From an uncultured Clostridia bacterium (lineage in GTDB: Bacteria > Bacillota > Clostridia > Christensenellales > Borkfalkiaceae): a DNA stretch of 64,000 nt. The position numbers and the translations under genes are program-made. The notes under the pieces were generated by a model that saw only the letters and a list, made by a program, of their open reading frames with translations, had not been told where the DNA came from and ran no database searches. Shown in pieces: positions 52,666-62,800 of this stretch (position 1 is the stretch's first letter; every line of letters begins with the position of its first letter). The stretch lies in the NCBI GenBank assembly GCA_934249265.1, contig CAKQKQ010000001.1, forward strand, positions 1 through 64,000, given 5' to 3'.

Positions 52666-52821
52666 TCGATTAAAAAAAACAAATTAAGTTTCAATTACAT
52701 GAATTTGTAATATTTTAAATCATTAATCACGATAGAATTTGGCAATATTTTCAGCCTTCTTTGTGTGAGTCGAGCGAGAATTGAATAAATTAAGTTTTAA
52801 TTCAAAAGTTTTCGTGCTTTT
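52666..52821. other. Intergenic stretch, no gene
   Basis: This contains CAGCCTTCTTTGTGTGAGTC at 52751-52770, a partial copy of the start of element A lying just before the full copy. Confidence 0.45.
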
Positions 52822-53185
52822 CAGCCCTCCTTGTGCAGCCGAGTGAGAATCGAATAGATTAAGTTTTAACGGCACTAAATTTGTAAAATATTTGTTAAAC
52901 TCGCTTTTAATACCATTCGGTATTAATACGCTCGTTTGCCTTGATTTTCCTAAATTTATTGACGTTAAAATGCGAAGCACCTTAAAGCCATATTTTTTAG
53001 ATGATTTATTACAAACGCGAGCGGCGGCATACTATACGTATGACAAGTGAGCGTTTGCGATAAAGGGCAAAAAAGATGTCTTTAAGGCTTAAAGGACTCA
53101 ATTTTCACTCGGCTCGGAGGGTGGCACGCAGTATGCGTGACGGAAGGATTGTAAAGGTAATTTTAATAAGAAAGCCGATTTTCGA
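52822..53185. repeat. Palindromic MITE-like element A, copy 2
   Basis: This matches 1351-1712, including inverted ends (CAGCCCTCC...GCCGAGTGAG against CACTCGGCTCGGAGGG) and TATACGTA at the tip (53035-53042). It lies between the SGNH lipoprotein gene and the GH2 gene, so it interrupts what may once have been a continuous operon. Confidence 0.75.
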
Positions 53186-53313
53186 TTCAAAAAAAAGTGA
53201 TTTCTATTTATGAGTGAGCGTTTGAGATAATATCAAAAATGTTTTAAGGTTTAAAATATCGATAAGTTATGCTTGGTTGACAACTCAATTATTAATAAAA
53301 GGATAAAATATAA
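53186..53313. other. AT-rich leader of the GH2 gene
   Basis: AT-rich sequence with no clear promoter. AAAAGGATAAAATATAA before the start is the probable ribosome site. Confidence 0.4.
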
Positions 53314-55053
53314 ATGGCATTAAGAAACGAATATCCTCGTCCGCAAATGAGGCGCAACGAGTGGATAACATTAAACGGAAGTTGGCAGTTTTGCTTCGAC
53401 GACGAGGATAAAGGATTAAAAAATAAATATTACGACGGCGATTTTGAAAACAAATTAAACATAAACGTGCCGTTCAGTTATCAATACCCCGAAAGCGGAA
53501 TAGGTCAAACGGAATATCACCCTTACATTTGGTACAAGCGCGATTTTTCGCTTACGGCAGACCAACTTAAACAAAACGTTTTGTTGTGTTTCAACGGCGT
53601 GGACTACAAGTGCGACGTTTGGGTAAACGGCATGCATGTAGGTTCGCACACGGGCGGTTTTGCTCCGTTTACGTGCGATATCACGCCCGCCGTGAAAAAG
53701 CAAAACACAATTACTGTAAGGTGTTTCGACTCGCTCGACACTTCCGTGCCGAGGGGCAAACAAAGTTGGCTTAACCATAAATTCGGTTGCTGGTACGTAC
53801 CAAACAGCGGAATTTGGCAAAGCGTGTGGATAGAGTTTTTCAACAAAGACGCAATAAAAAATCTCACGTTTACGCCCGATATCGACACTTGCAGCGTAAG
53901 CGGCGAATTAAGCACGCTTTACGGCAAATGCGAAACGGCAAAGTTTGTAATAACTTACAAGGGCAGTCCCGTAAAGACCCAAGAAATCACGTTAGACGGC
54001 AAAATCACTCGCTTTTGCATAAAATTAATGGAGTTAGATTTTGTTGACGAGTCGTTTTTATGGTCGCCCGAACACCCGAATCTCTTTGACGTGACCGTCG
54101 AAGTCGGTATAGGTGAGCAACGCGCGGATTTTGTGACGATGCGCTTCGGCATGCGCAAAATAAGCGTTGACGACAGCGGAAATATCTGTCTCAACAATTT
54201 AAAACTTTATCAAAGATTAATACTCGACCAAGGCTATTTCGAGCAGAGCGGACTCACTCCGCCGAGCGCGGAAAGTTTAAAGCAAGATATACTTCTTGCA
54301 AAAGCAATGGGCTTTAACGGCGCGAGAAAGCACCAAAAACTCGAAGACCCTTACTTTTATTATTACGCGGACGAACTCGGCTTTTTGACTTGGTGCGAAA
54401 TGCCGTCTGCTTATAATTTCAACAGCGAAGAGCAGACTAATTTAATCACCGAATGGCAAGAAATCGTCGGCGTTGCAAAGTATTTTACGAGCGTGATTTG
54501 TTATGTGCCTTTAAACGAAAGTTGGGGTGTGCGCAAAATTCTCGTAGATAAAGACCAACAAAACTTCGCAAGGGCAATGTATTATATCACAAAATCTCAA
54601 GACGGCAGCAGACTCGTGTCCACAAACGACGGCTGGGAAAACCTCACCGAAACGGATATAATTTCCATACACGATTACGCTTACGACGGCAACGATTTTG
54701 AAGAGAGATACAAAAAAGACGGTCTCGACGCCTTGTACCCGTCAAACAGAAAGTTGATGAGTTACGGCAATAAATATCAAGGTCAGCCCGTGCTTTTCAC
54801 CGAGTTCGGCGGCATTGCCATGCAAACCGAAAACTGTCTCGACGGCGATTGGGGTTACAACACCAAAGCCAAGTCAAACGACGAATTTTACGCCCGCTAC
54901 GGCAATTTACTTCACGCGGTAAATAAAATGTGGTTTCAAGGTTTTTGCTATACCCAACTCACCGACGTTCAGCAAGAGATAAACGGTCTTTTAGATAAAA
55001 ACCACAAGCCGAAATTCGACGTCGAAAAAATAAAAAAATTGACGCTCGGCTAA
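53314..55053 (+). CDS. Glycoside hydrolase family 2 enzyme
   Basis: The 579-residue protein has the GH2 layout: jelly-roll (about 15-170, with WYKRDF, VWVNGMHVGSHTGGFAPF), Ig-like (about 175-280), and a TIM barrel. The acid/base is Glu402 in LNESWG and the nucleophile Glu497 in TEFGG, 95 residues apart as expected. It has no signal peptide, so it acts on imported oligosaccharides. GH2 covers beta-galactosidase, beta-mannosidase and beta-glucuronidase; the enzyme is shorter than LacZ and specificity cannot be set. It is separated from the transporter genes by element A. Confidence 0.92.
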   Translation: MALRNEYPRPQMRRNEWITLNGSWQFCFDDEDKGLKNKYYDGDFENKLNINVPFSYQYPESGIGQTEYHPYIWYKRDFSLTADQLKQNVLLCFNGVDYKCDVWVNGMHVGSHTGGFAPFTCDITPAVKKQNTITVRCFDSLDTSVPRGKQSWLNHKFGCWYVPNSGIWQSVWIEFFNKDAIKNLTFTPDIDTCSVSGELSTLYGKCETAKFVITYKGSPVKTQEITLDGKITRFCIKLMELDFVDESFLWSPEHPNLFDVTVEVGIGEQRADFVTMRFGMRKISVDDSGNICLNNLKLYQRLILDQGYFEQSGLTPPSAESLKQDILLAKAMGFNGARKHQKLEDPYFYYYADELGFLTWCEMPSAYNFNSEEQTNLITEWQEIVGVAKYFTSVICYVPLNESWGVRKILVDKDQQNFARAMYYITKSQDGSRLVSTNDGWENLTETDIISIHDYAYDGNDFEERYKKDGLDALYPSNRKLMSYGNKYQGQPVLFTEFGGIAMQTENCLDGDWGYNTKAKSNDEFYARYGNLLHAVNKMWFQGFCYTQLTDVQQEINGLLDKNHKPKFDVEKIKKLTLG

Positions 55054-55080
55054 AATAAACGGCATAAATTAAACAAAACA

Positions 55081-55126
55081 AAAAAGCATTTCGACGCAAA
55101 ATCAAGTTTGCTCGAAATGCTTTTTA
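55081..55126 (+). terminator. Terminator of the GH2 gene
   Basis: AAAAAGCATTTCGA / TCGAAATGCTTTTT hairpin with a T-run. Confidence 0.8.
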
Positions 55127-55185
55127 ATTGTCTTTTAATTTGTTTTTAGTTAGTCTTGTTTGTTGAGTGGCTTATTAGGTTTGTG

Positions 55186-55218
55186 CGTTTTACCGCTTAC
55201 GTATTGCGTAAAAACGGC
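55186..55218. repeat. TACGTA-family palindrome
   Basis: CGTTTTACCGCTTAC / GTATTGCGTAAAAACGG. It lies between convergent GH2 and mgtE, 92 bp past the mgtE stop. Confidence 0.7.
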
Positions 55219-55309
55219 GATTTGGCGGTGAAATTAAAAATTTACGCCACATTACAACTCAAAATTACACGCCGCATAGCGACGGGTTTACGCCGCGCCG
55301 CGTTAAAAA

Positions 55310-56725
55310 TTACATCAAGAAAAGCCAAGCAAAACCGTAATAAGTGATTACGCACACAAGGTCGTTTATCGTTGTGATAAGCGGACCCGAAGCCGCCGCG
55401 GGGTCGATTTTAAGTTTCTTTAAAATTAAAGGAATTATCGTGCCCGTAAGCGAAGATATAAGTATGGCGATTGCAAGCGAGCCGCCTATACAAGAGGAAA
55501 CGTGAAAACTTTTCGCCACGCCGAAGTGCTTGATTACAGCCATATATCCGCCGATGATAAGCACGCTGAGTACGCCCAAAATCACGCCGTTTAACACGCC
55601 TATTAAAAATTCTTTTCTTACGTATTTAAGTTTTTCTTTAGTTGTTTCGCCGTCTTTGCTTATCATTCTTATCGCCACGGCAAGGCATTGCGTGCCTACG
55701 TTTCCGCCCATATCGAGTATAAGCGACTGATAAAAAACGATAAAGGGCAGAGCGGTTATTACGTCTTCAAAAATTCCCGTAACCGACGAGACGAGCAAGC
55801 CCAAAAACAGCAGAGCGAGCAGCCACGGCGCGCGCTTTTTAAAACTTTTCCACAGCGGTTCTTTAAGATCTTCCGCTTCGGTAAGACCGGCAAGTTTTGC
55901 GTAGTCTTCTTGAATTTCGTCGTCAACGGCTTCGGCAACGTCGCTACTCGTGATTACGCCGATTAGTTTTTTATTTTCGTCAAGTACGGGGATAGAATCT
56001 TCTTCGTACGTCTTTAAATCTTCAAGGCATTTATCTATGCTTTCGGTCGCATATAAAAAGGGGTAAGAAGTTGCGATAATGTCCTCGAGCGGTTGGTTCG
56101 CCCTCGCGATTACAAGGTCGCGCAGTTGTATCGCGCCGTAATACACGTTTTTATCGTCCACCGCGTAAATGGTGCTTATGTTGTCGTTTTCTTTTGCTTG
56201 AGCAAGCACCGAAGTCATCGCGTGCTTTATGCTGTCGGTATACTCGACGTAAACGAAGTTGGTTGTCATTTTGCTGCCCACTTGGTCTTCGCTGTAAGAG
56301 GTGATAAGGTTTATGTCCTCTTTGGCGTCTTCGTCGAGTAGTTTAATAATCTCTTGTTTTTTGTCTTCCTCGAGTTCGTCAAGCACGTCCACGGCGTCGT
56401 CCGCATCCATGTTTTCGATAATGTCCGCTACTTTTTCGGCGGGCAAAGTGTCTATAACTTCGTCGGGATTATCGAGGTAAGAAAAGATATCCGATACTTT
56501 GTTTAAGTCTAAAATCTTTAAAAGTCGTTCTCTTTCTTCGTCGGTAAGTTTGGGTAAAACGTCCGCAATATCGCTCTCGTGATAGTCGGCTAAAATGTCC
56601 GCAATTTCCTCGTTTGAGTAAGACGTATTGCGTATAATTGACAAAAGTTCTTCGCCGTAGTTCCTTACGGAAAGAGAATTATCTTCGGTTTTTTCTGTTT
56701 TAACGTTGTTGTTTTTCTCTTCCAT
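55310..56725 (-). CDS. mgtE: Magnesium transporter MgtE, copy 1
   Basis: MgtE is a Mg2+-gated channel of the cytoplasmic membrane. The 471-residue protein has an N-terminal MgtE-N domain (about 30-135, with DILADYHESDIADVLPKL), two CBS domains (about 150-265) and five TM helices (about 290-470, with DMGGNVGTQCLAV near the pore). It lies 7 bp downstream of a paralogous copy, so the two are co-transcribed. The weaker similarity of the terminal loops suggests an old duplication. Confidence 0.95.
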   Translation of the reverse strand: MEEKNNNVKTEKTEDNSLSVRNYGEELLSIIRNTSYSNEEIADILADYHESDIADVLPKLTDEERERLLKILDLNKVSDIFSYLDNPDEVIDTLPAEKVADIIENMDADDAVDVLDELEEDKKQEIIKLLDEDAKEDINLITSYSEDQVGSKMTTNFVYVEYTDSIKHAMTSVLAQAKENDNISTIYAVDDKNVYYGAIQLRDLVIARANQPLEDIIATSYPFLYATESIDKCLEDLKTYEEDSIPVLDENKKLIGVITSSDVAEAVDDEIQEDYAKLAGLTEAEDLKEPLWKSFKKRAPWLLALLFLGLLVSSVTGIFEDVITALPFIVFYQSLILDMGGNVGTQCLAVAIRMISKDGETTKEKLKYVRKEFLIGVLNGVILGVLSVLIIGGYMAVIKHFGVAKSFHVSSCIGGSLAIAILISSLTGTIIPLILKKLKIDPAAASGPLITTINDLVCVITYYGFAWLFLM

Positions 56726-56732
56726 AATTACC

Positions 56733-58139
56733 TCACATCAGCAATAAAATCGCAAGCCCGTAATAAATGCTTACGCTTGCCAAATCGACCAAAGTGGTAA
56801 TAAGCGGTCCCGAAGCGACTGCGGGGTCGATATGCAGTTTATTGAAAACTATCGGCGTAATTGCGCCCGTAAATCCCGCAAACACCATCGCAACGAGCAG
56901 CGACACGCTTATGCACAACGCGGTAAGCGCGATTTCGCCCGTGCCCGAGCCTTTCAATACCAAAAGCATGTATAAAAACGAGAATATAAAAGCGGTTATC
57001 GCCGCAAAAAAGCCCGTGGTGAAAGCCACTTTTATTTCTTTGAATATAAATGCGAATTTTTGTTTTGTGGTCAATTCTTCTTCCGAAAGCACTCTTATGG
57101 TGACCGCGAGCGACTGCGTGCCTACGTTTCCGCTCATGCCCAAAATCAAAGATTGGCAAAAAACGATAAACGGCAGGGCAGTGATTACGTGCTCGAAAAG
57201 TCCCGTCACGCTCGATACCACAAGTCCCAAAACGAGCAAAATTATTAGCCAAGGCAACCTTTTAAAAAGCGATTTAAACACGCTTTCGTCCTTGTCTTCT
57301 TCCGACGAGACCGCCGCGAATTTTGCGTAGTCTTCAGAAAGTTCTTCGTCTACTACTTGCACCACGTCGCCACTCGTGATTACGCCGATAAGCACGTTGT
57401 TGTCGTCGAGTACGGGAATAGAGTCCTCGTCGTAGGCTTTAAGTCTTTCTATACAGTTTGAAATGTCCTCGCTTGCGTAAACGTAAGGGTAAGACTGACT
57501 TATTATGTCGTCGAGTTGTTCGGTGAGTTTCGCCGTGAAAAGGTCTTTAAGTTGAATCGCTCCGTAATACGCCCCGTTGTCTTCAATGGCGTAAATCGTG
57601 GTTATGTTGTCGTTTTCGGAGGCTTGCTTTACCACCTCTTTCATGGCGTGTTTAAGCGAAAGATTTTTGTTGACCGCCACGTAGTTGGTGGTCATTTTAC
57701 TACCGATGCAGTCGTCGTCATAAGAATTGATAAGGTTTATGTCTTCTTTCGCGTCGTCGCCGAGTAGTTCTATAATTTCGTTTTTTCTGTCTTCGTCGAG
57801 TTCTTCAAGGACGTCCACGGCGTCGTCCGCGTCCATGTTTTCGATGATGTCCGCGACTTTTTCGCTCGAAAGTTCGTCGGTGTATTTTAAAACGTCGTCG
57901 CCTTCGAGGTACGAAAATACGTTAGAAACCCCTTCTTCGCCTAAAATAAGGTACAGTTTCTTTCTTTCGTCGTGAGTCAAAAGGGGTAAAACGTCCGCTA
58001 TGTCGCTGTCGTGATAATCGCTGAGTTTTTCTTTAATTTCTTCGTTTTTGTCGCTACTTCGTATAATGGAAAGCAGTTCTTCGCGATAATCTCTTTCGCT
58101 ATCGACTTCGGGAGTCGTCGCTATATTTTCTTCGGGCAT
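56733..58139 (-). CDS. mgtE: Magnesium transporter MgtE, copy 2
   Basis: The 468-residue paralogue has the same layout: MgtE-N with KLSDYHDSDIADVLPLL, two CBS domains, and TMs with GMSGNVGTQSLAVTIR. The start is preceded by AAAGGAGGT on the minus strand. The 189-bp leader before it shows no clear magnesium riboswitch. It is the first gene of the mgtE pair. Confidence 0.95.
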   Translation of the reverse strand: MPEENIATTPEVDSERDYREELLSIIRSSDKNEEIKEKLSDYHDSDIADVLPLLTHDERKKLYLILGEEGVSNVFSYLEGDDVLKYTDELSSEKVADIIENMDADDAVDVLEELDEDRKNEIIELLGDDAKEDINLINSYDDDCIGSKMTTNYVAVNKNLSLKHAMKEVVKQASENDNITTIYAIEDNGAYYGAIQLKDLFTAKLTEQLDDIISQSYPYVYASEDISNCIERLKAYDEDSIPVLDDNNVLIGVITSGDVVQVVDEELSEDYAKFAAVSSEEDKDESVFKSLFKRLPWLIILLVLGLVVSSVTGLFEHVITALPFIVFCQSLILGMSGNVGTQSLAVTIRVLSEEELTTKQKFAFIFKEIKVAFTTGFFAAITAFIFSFLYMLLVLKGSGTGEIALTALCISVSLLVAMVFAGFTGAITPIVFNKLHIDPAVASGPLITTLVDLASVSIYYGLAILLLM

Positions 58140-58328
58140 AATTTTACCTCCTTTTTTTAAAATTTTATAGTAAACGTCTTTTTAACGTCTTTCCGCTTGA
58201 ATTTTCAAAGCGGCTTGTTTTTGTAAGTGTGAGATTTTTGTGTGGTATGTCTCCGCTTTATTAAACGGCTTTTTGCTTTTTTAAGCGTTGGAATTTTTGT
58301 GTGTTAAGCCGCTTTTATTAAAGCGGTT
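58140..58328. other. Leader between mgtE pair and lipoprotein gene
   Basis: A small hairpin CCGCTTT / AAAGCGG (58309-58326) lies directly at the stop of the lipoprotein gene. A related CCGCTTTATTAAACGG occurs at 58249-58264. No M-box-like structure is evident by eye. Confidence 0.4.
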
Positions 58329-59315
58329 TTATAAATAACTTACGCTTGACAAGGTGTAAACGAGGTTGCCCATGCGGTAAGGAAGCGACGATTGCATTTT
58401 AAAAAGTCTGTGGTAATAATTGTTTACGTTAGACTCGTTGGCGTACCAAAGGTAAATGGGTGCGCCGGCAAAATCGCTGTTTATCGACAAATCGAAGTGG
58501 TCGGTAATTATTTCCTTGCTTTCTCTCTGTTGTCCGTTTTCGCTGAACGTCATCGTAAGTTTTTCGTGTGGAGCGTCTTCGTTGAGTTTGCACACCATGG
58601 GCGTAATAGTTTGAGATACCGCGTCCAAAGTGTTGAAGTTAAACGAAAACGAATTGGTATTTGCGTCAAACGCGCGCAAATAGAAAAGCATTTCCTCGTT
58701 GTCAACGTAAGTCGATTTAGTGTACGACTTTGTAAATTTTTTATTGTGCGACTTAAAAGCCTTTTCGGTTTCTTTATCGTTATAAGTAAACTCCGTCGTC
58801 GCCTTGTTTGATGTGTAAGTCGTCACGTAAGAGTAGTTAAGGTGCAAAAAGTCGTAAGACGAATCGTTTGCCGTGGGCGAAACGCATATTACGCTGCGTT
58901 CCGAGCGCAAAGGTTGCAAATTGTCGCCGAGTCCTTTAAAAAACACTTTCGTGTCTATTTTATCGTCCACGTCGTAAGTGAGGGCGATCGCCTTGTATTG
59001 TCCTTGAACGGTAAGCGAAGTTTCGAGATAATAAATTTTGCCGTCAATATTTTCAAAACCGTATTCTTGCGCGTTTACGTCCTTGACTTTCACTGTGTAA
59101 GTGCCTGTAAGGTCGGCGGTGAAATCGGTTGAAGTGCCCGCCGTCGTCGTAATATCGTAAACGAGCGTTTCGTCTATGCTGCCCACTTCTTTTAAATCGA
59201 CTTTATCTTTCGTGAGCCAATAAGAATGTTTTTCATAATCGGTCGTCGTCGTGCCGCAACCCGCGCACATAGCAAGCGCGGCGGCAAGCAATATACAAGA
59301 AATAGTTTTTTTCAT
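58329..59315 (-). CDS. Lipoprotein of unknown function
   Basis: The 328-residue protein has a signal ending CAGC (Cys20) and a Thr-rich start. Strand-rich regions follow (YTVKVKDVNAQEYGFENIDG, KIYYLETSLTVQGQYKAIAL), suggesting a beta-sandwich or beta-propeller surface protein. I recognise no family. On the minus strand AACGGAGAAAACG precedes the ATG. It is separated from the mgtE pair by 189 bp. Confidence 0.7.
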   Translation of the reverse strand: MKKTISCILLAAALAMCAGCGTTTTDYEKHSYWLTKDKVDLKEVGSIDETLVYDITTTAGTSTDFTADLTGTYTVKVKDVNAQEYGFENIDGKIYYLETSLTVQGQYKAIALTYDVDDKIDTKVFFKGLGDNLQPLRSERSVICVSPTANDSSYDFLHLNYSYVTTYTSNKATTEFTYNDKETEKAFKSHNKKFTKSYTKSTYVDNEEMLFYLRAFDANTNSFSFNFNTLDAVSQTITPMVCKLNEDAPHEKLTMTFSENGQQRESKEIITDHFDLSINSDFAGAPIYLWYANESNVNNYYHRLFKMQSSLPYRMGNLVYTLSSVSYL

Positions 59316-59830
59316 TATCGTTTTCTCCGTTATAAGGTATCAGCCGTTTTGCGGCAAAATCCCGCATAATATTTTTATTTATACAGTATAACATAGTTTT
59401 GTTAAAAAAACCAAATAAATGACCGAATATTAAAAAAATTTCGTTTTTTTATAAAAATGCAATAAAAACGTGTCAAATGTACTGTTTTTGGACAAATAAT
59501 GTGTTATAATGTATTCATTAAAGCAAAATTGCGACACAAAGCAAAAATTTTATTCGTTATTTTGCGGCGCAGCGACGAAAACTCTGCATTAATTTATTTG
59601 TTATTTTGAGGCGTGGCGATGAAATTTTGCGGGTAGCGACGAAAACTCCGCATTAAAATCAAAATTTAAAAATACGGTGGCGGATAATATCGTGTAAAAC
59701 CGTTTTTAAAAGTAAAAACTCAAACCGCGGCGCAAGGTAAAAAGCAAGATAAAATATGACGCATAAATGCGCGCCGAGTATAAAAAGACTATCACAAAAA
59801 AACGATTACAAAAAGCAAAAGGAAGTTGAA
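59316..59830. other. Divergent promoter region before addB
   Basis: An extended -10 (TGTTATAAT, 59502-59510) faces addB. GCGACGAAAACTC blocks are repeated at 59571-59584 and 59636-59649. A 25-codon extension of addB in this region (from 59756) is rejected in favour of the ribosome site at 59817-59825. Confidence 0.45.
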
Positions 59831-62800
59831 ATGAAAGTTTTTCTTGCCGACAACTACGTACAAGTAAAAGAAAAAATCGCCGACATAGCAGAGCGGCACG
59901 GCAACAACCTCGACGACGGGTTGTTGGTTTTTTGCGAGGAAAAATTTACCATGGCGATCGAGCAAAAAATTGCCGAAAGGTGCGGCGGCGGATTTAACAA
60001 CGAAGTAAGTTCGTTTAATCTTTTTTTGCGCAAAAACAGCGATAGAAAAAACGTGCTTTCAAGGCAAAGTTCCTCTGTTGTCATGAGAAAAATCATGAGC
60101 GAAAACGCCGACAAACTCTCGTGTTTCAACGCCAAAAACAAGCCCACGCTCCCCGTGACGATATACGAACTCATTGCCCAACTTAAAAGCGCGAAGGTAA
60201 AGCCGCAAGACGTAAGTTTCGCCGCAGAAAACGTAAAAGGCACGCTTAAAAGCAAACTTTTAGACGTGGCTTTAATTTTCGGTGAGTACGAAAAATATCT
60301 TTTAAACGGCGGCTATTTAGACACAAACAACAGTTTTGCCGAAATGCCCGAAATAATTTTAAAAAGCGAAAAAATAAAACGCTCCACAGTTGTTTTTGCG
60401 GGTTTTCCGTCGGTTACGGGGCAAATCGCCGACGTAATCAACGCGGTGATGCTTACCGCCAAAGAGACGATTTTCGTGCTCGTCGGCGGTGAAAACGAGG
60501 ACTTATATTTAAACGAAACTTTATCTTTCTTGCGCTCCGAAGGGCAAATTCTCGATATCGAAAAATGTAATTATTACATAAACGACACAGCAAAAGAAAT
60601 AAGGGATAATTTATTTTGCCCCACTTTAACTCCCGCGCAAAAGGGCGTTGACGGAATTAAAGCGTACGTTGCAAAAAGCCTTTCCGACGAGGTGAAACAG
60701 GCCGCTTTACGCATAACGTATGAAGTAAAACGGTCAAATATGCGCTATCAAGACTTTACGGTGGCGGTTGGAGATTTGCCGACTTATAAACTTTTGATAA
60801 GCAAATATTTCAAAGACTACGACATTCCGTTTTATATCGACGAAAGCATAAAACTTTCTTCTCACCCGATAATTAAATTGATAGTCAATTGTTTCAACGC
60901 TTACATTTGGAATTTCGATATGAGCAAAGTTTTGTCCGTCGTTACCGACGACTTGTTCTGTTCCGATAAAGACGTTGTGGATAAGTTTGTCGCTTACGTG
61001 ATGAGATATGCCGTCACGCGTTATACCGTAAAAAACAAGTTTACCGAAGACGTCGAAGATATAGACAAAATCGAGGAGTTGAGAAGTAGATTTATAAGCA
61101 TATTCGATACTTTAAAACGCCGCGACAGCGTGACAAATTACGTAAAATTTGTAAAAAGACTACTCGAAATAAGCGAAGTTGAACAAAATCTATTGGTTAT
61201 TTCCGAAAAATTAAACGCCATGGGCGAACTTATAAAGCAGTCTTTCAACGAACAGTCTATAGACAAACTTCAAGCCGTTTTACTCGATTTAGACACGCTT
61301 GCGGGCGACGATTTCGTGGACGTGAAAGAGTTTTGCGAAATGCTTTTATCGGGCGCAGAAGCGTGTAGTATAAGCATTTTGCCGCAGTATGCCGACTGCG
61401 TGTACGTGGGTGATTTTTCTTCGGCAAAATACAAGGGCGAAAAGTATTTATTCGCTCTCGGTTTAAATGCCGACGTGCCGCACGTAAAAGCCGATACTGC
61501 CGTGTTGACAGATAACGATTTGTGTAAACTTGACAGTTTAAGCGTTGTAATCGAGCCCAAAATCAGCATTGTAAACAAGCGTGAAAGGGAGTCTGTCGGA
61601 TTGACAGTCACTTCTTTTTCAAGCGGAATTTATATAAGTTATTCCATGCTCGACGCAAAAGGCAAAGCCGACGTGGCGGGCGAACTGTTTAAAGATTTGT
61701 GCAAGTTGTTTTCTGTAAAAGAAAAAAATTACACCGAAAAAGCGTTTTTTAATAGAGAGCAACTCGACGAAAACAAAAACGCCTTGCTCGATTATATTTC
61801 CCTTCGCACGGGCACGATGAATTTCATGGCGGAGTCTTGCGCTTTTGCGAGCAAAGCGGTTGACGACAACAGACAAAGTTCGGCGTTTTACAAGGCGGTT
61901 GAAAAACTCGACCAAAGCGCGACGGTTGACCTCGATTTACGCCTTAAAGGTTTGGATATTTCCATGAGCGAGGCGACTTCGGGCAGAGCGGCGGGTTCTA
62001 CCGATTTGTATTTCACGGGCGGTCAAGTCAGCGTGACCACCTTGGAAGATTATTTTTCTTGTCCTTATAAATGCTTTTTAAAACACGGTTTAAAAATTAA
62101 AGAGAGCGACGACGGGGCTGTAAAAGTCACCGAGTTCGGCACGTTTTTGCACGCCGTGCTCGAGGAGTTTGTAAACCTTTTAAAAAAGGACACGCAGAGT
62201 ATAACCGACGAAAACTTGCGCGATATAGTGTGCGAAATTTTCGATACCGAGGCGGCTAAAGAGGACTACGCGAGATATTTAAACAAAAAACAAATTTCTT
62301 ACGCTTTCGGGCTTTTAAAAGAAGAGGCGGTCAACGTTTGCCGCGAAATTTATTGTTCTTACAAAACGAGCAGTTTTATTCCGTTCGGCACTGAAGTTAG
62401 ATTCGGCGACAACGAGAGATTTCCCGCCGTTAAACTTAAAACGGGCAAAAAAGAGTACAAGGTGCGCGGCGTTGTGGACAGAGCGGACGTGTGCGGAGAT
62501 TATATAAGGATCGTCGATTACAAGTCGGGCAAAATAAAAGACGTAAGGGCGAATTTCTACGACGAAAGCATGCTTTATTCGGGTAAAAAACTTCAACTTT
62601 ATTTGTATATGAACGCCTTTGTAAGCGGAACGGGCTACAAACCGGCGGGCATGTATTACTGCGCCGTCAACAATAATTATAGGGGCGAGGGCGAAACCGA
62701 GTACCGCACAAAACTCATGGGAAAAACCTTGTTTAGCGATGACGTAGCGAGTAAAAGTGACAATTCGCTCGCTCAAGGACACGCCGTAAGCGACATTATC

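Noticed and set aside
56614..56641. TACGTA-like sequence inside mgtE copy 1
   Set aside because: Only GACGTATTGCGTATA resembles the family; the arms do not pair well, so it is probably chance.
58140..58328. Possible magnesium riboswitch upstream of the mgtE pair
   Set aside because: The leader is T-rich with only a small hairpin; no M-box-like helices visible by eye.
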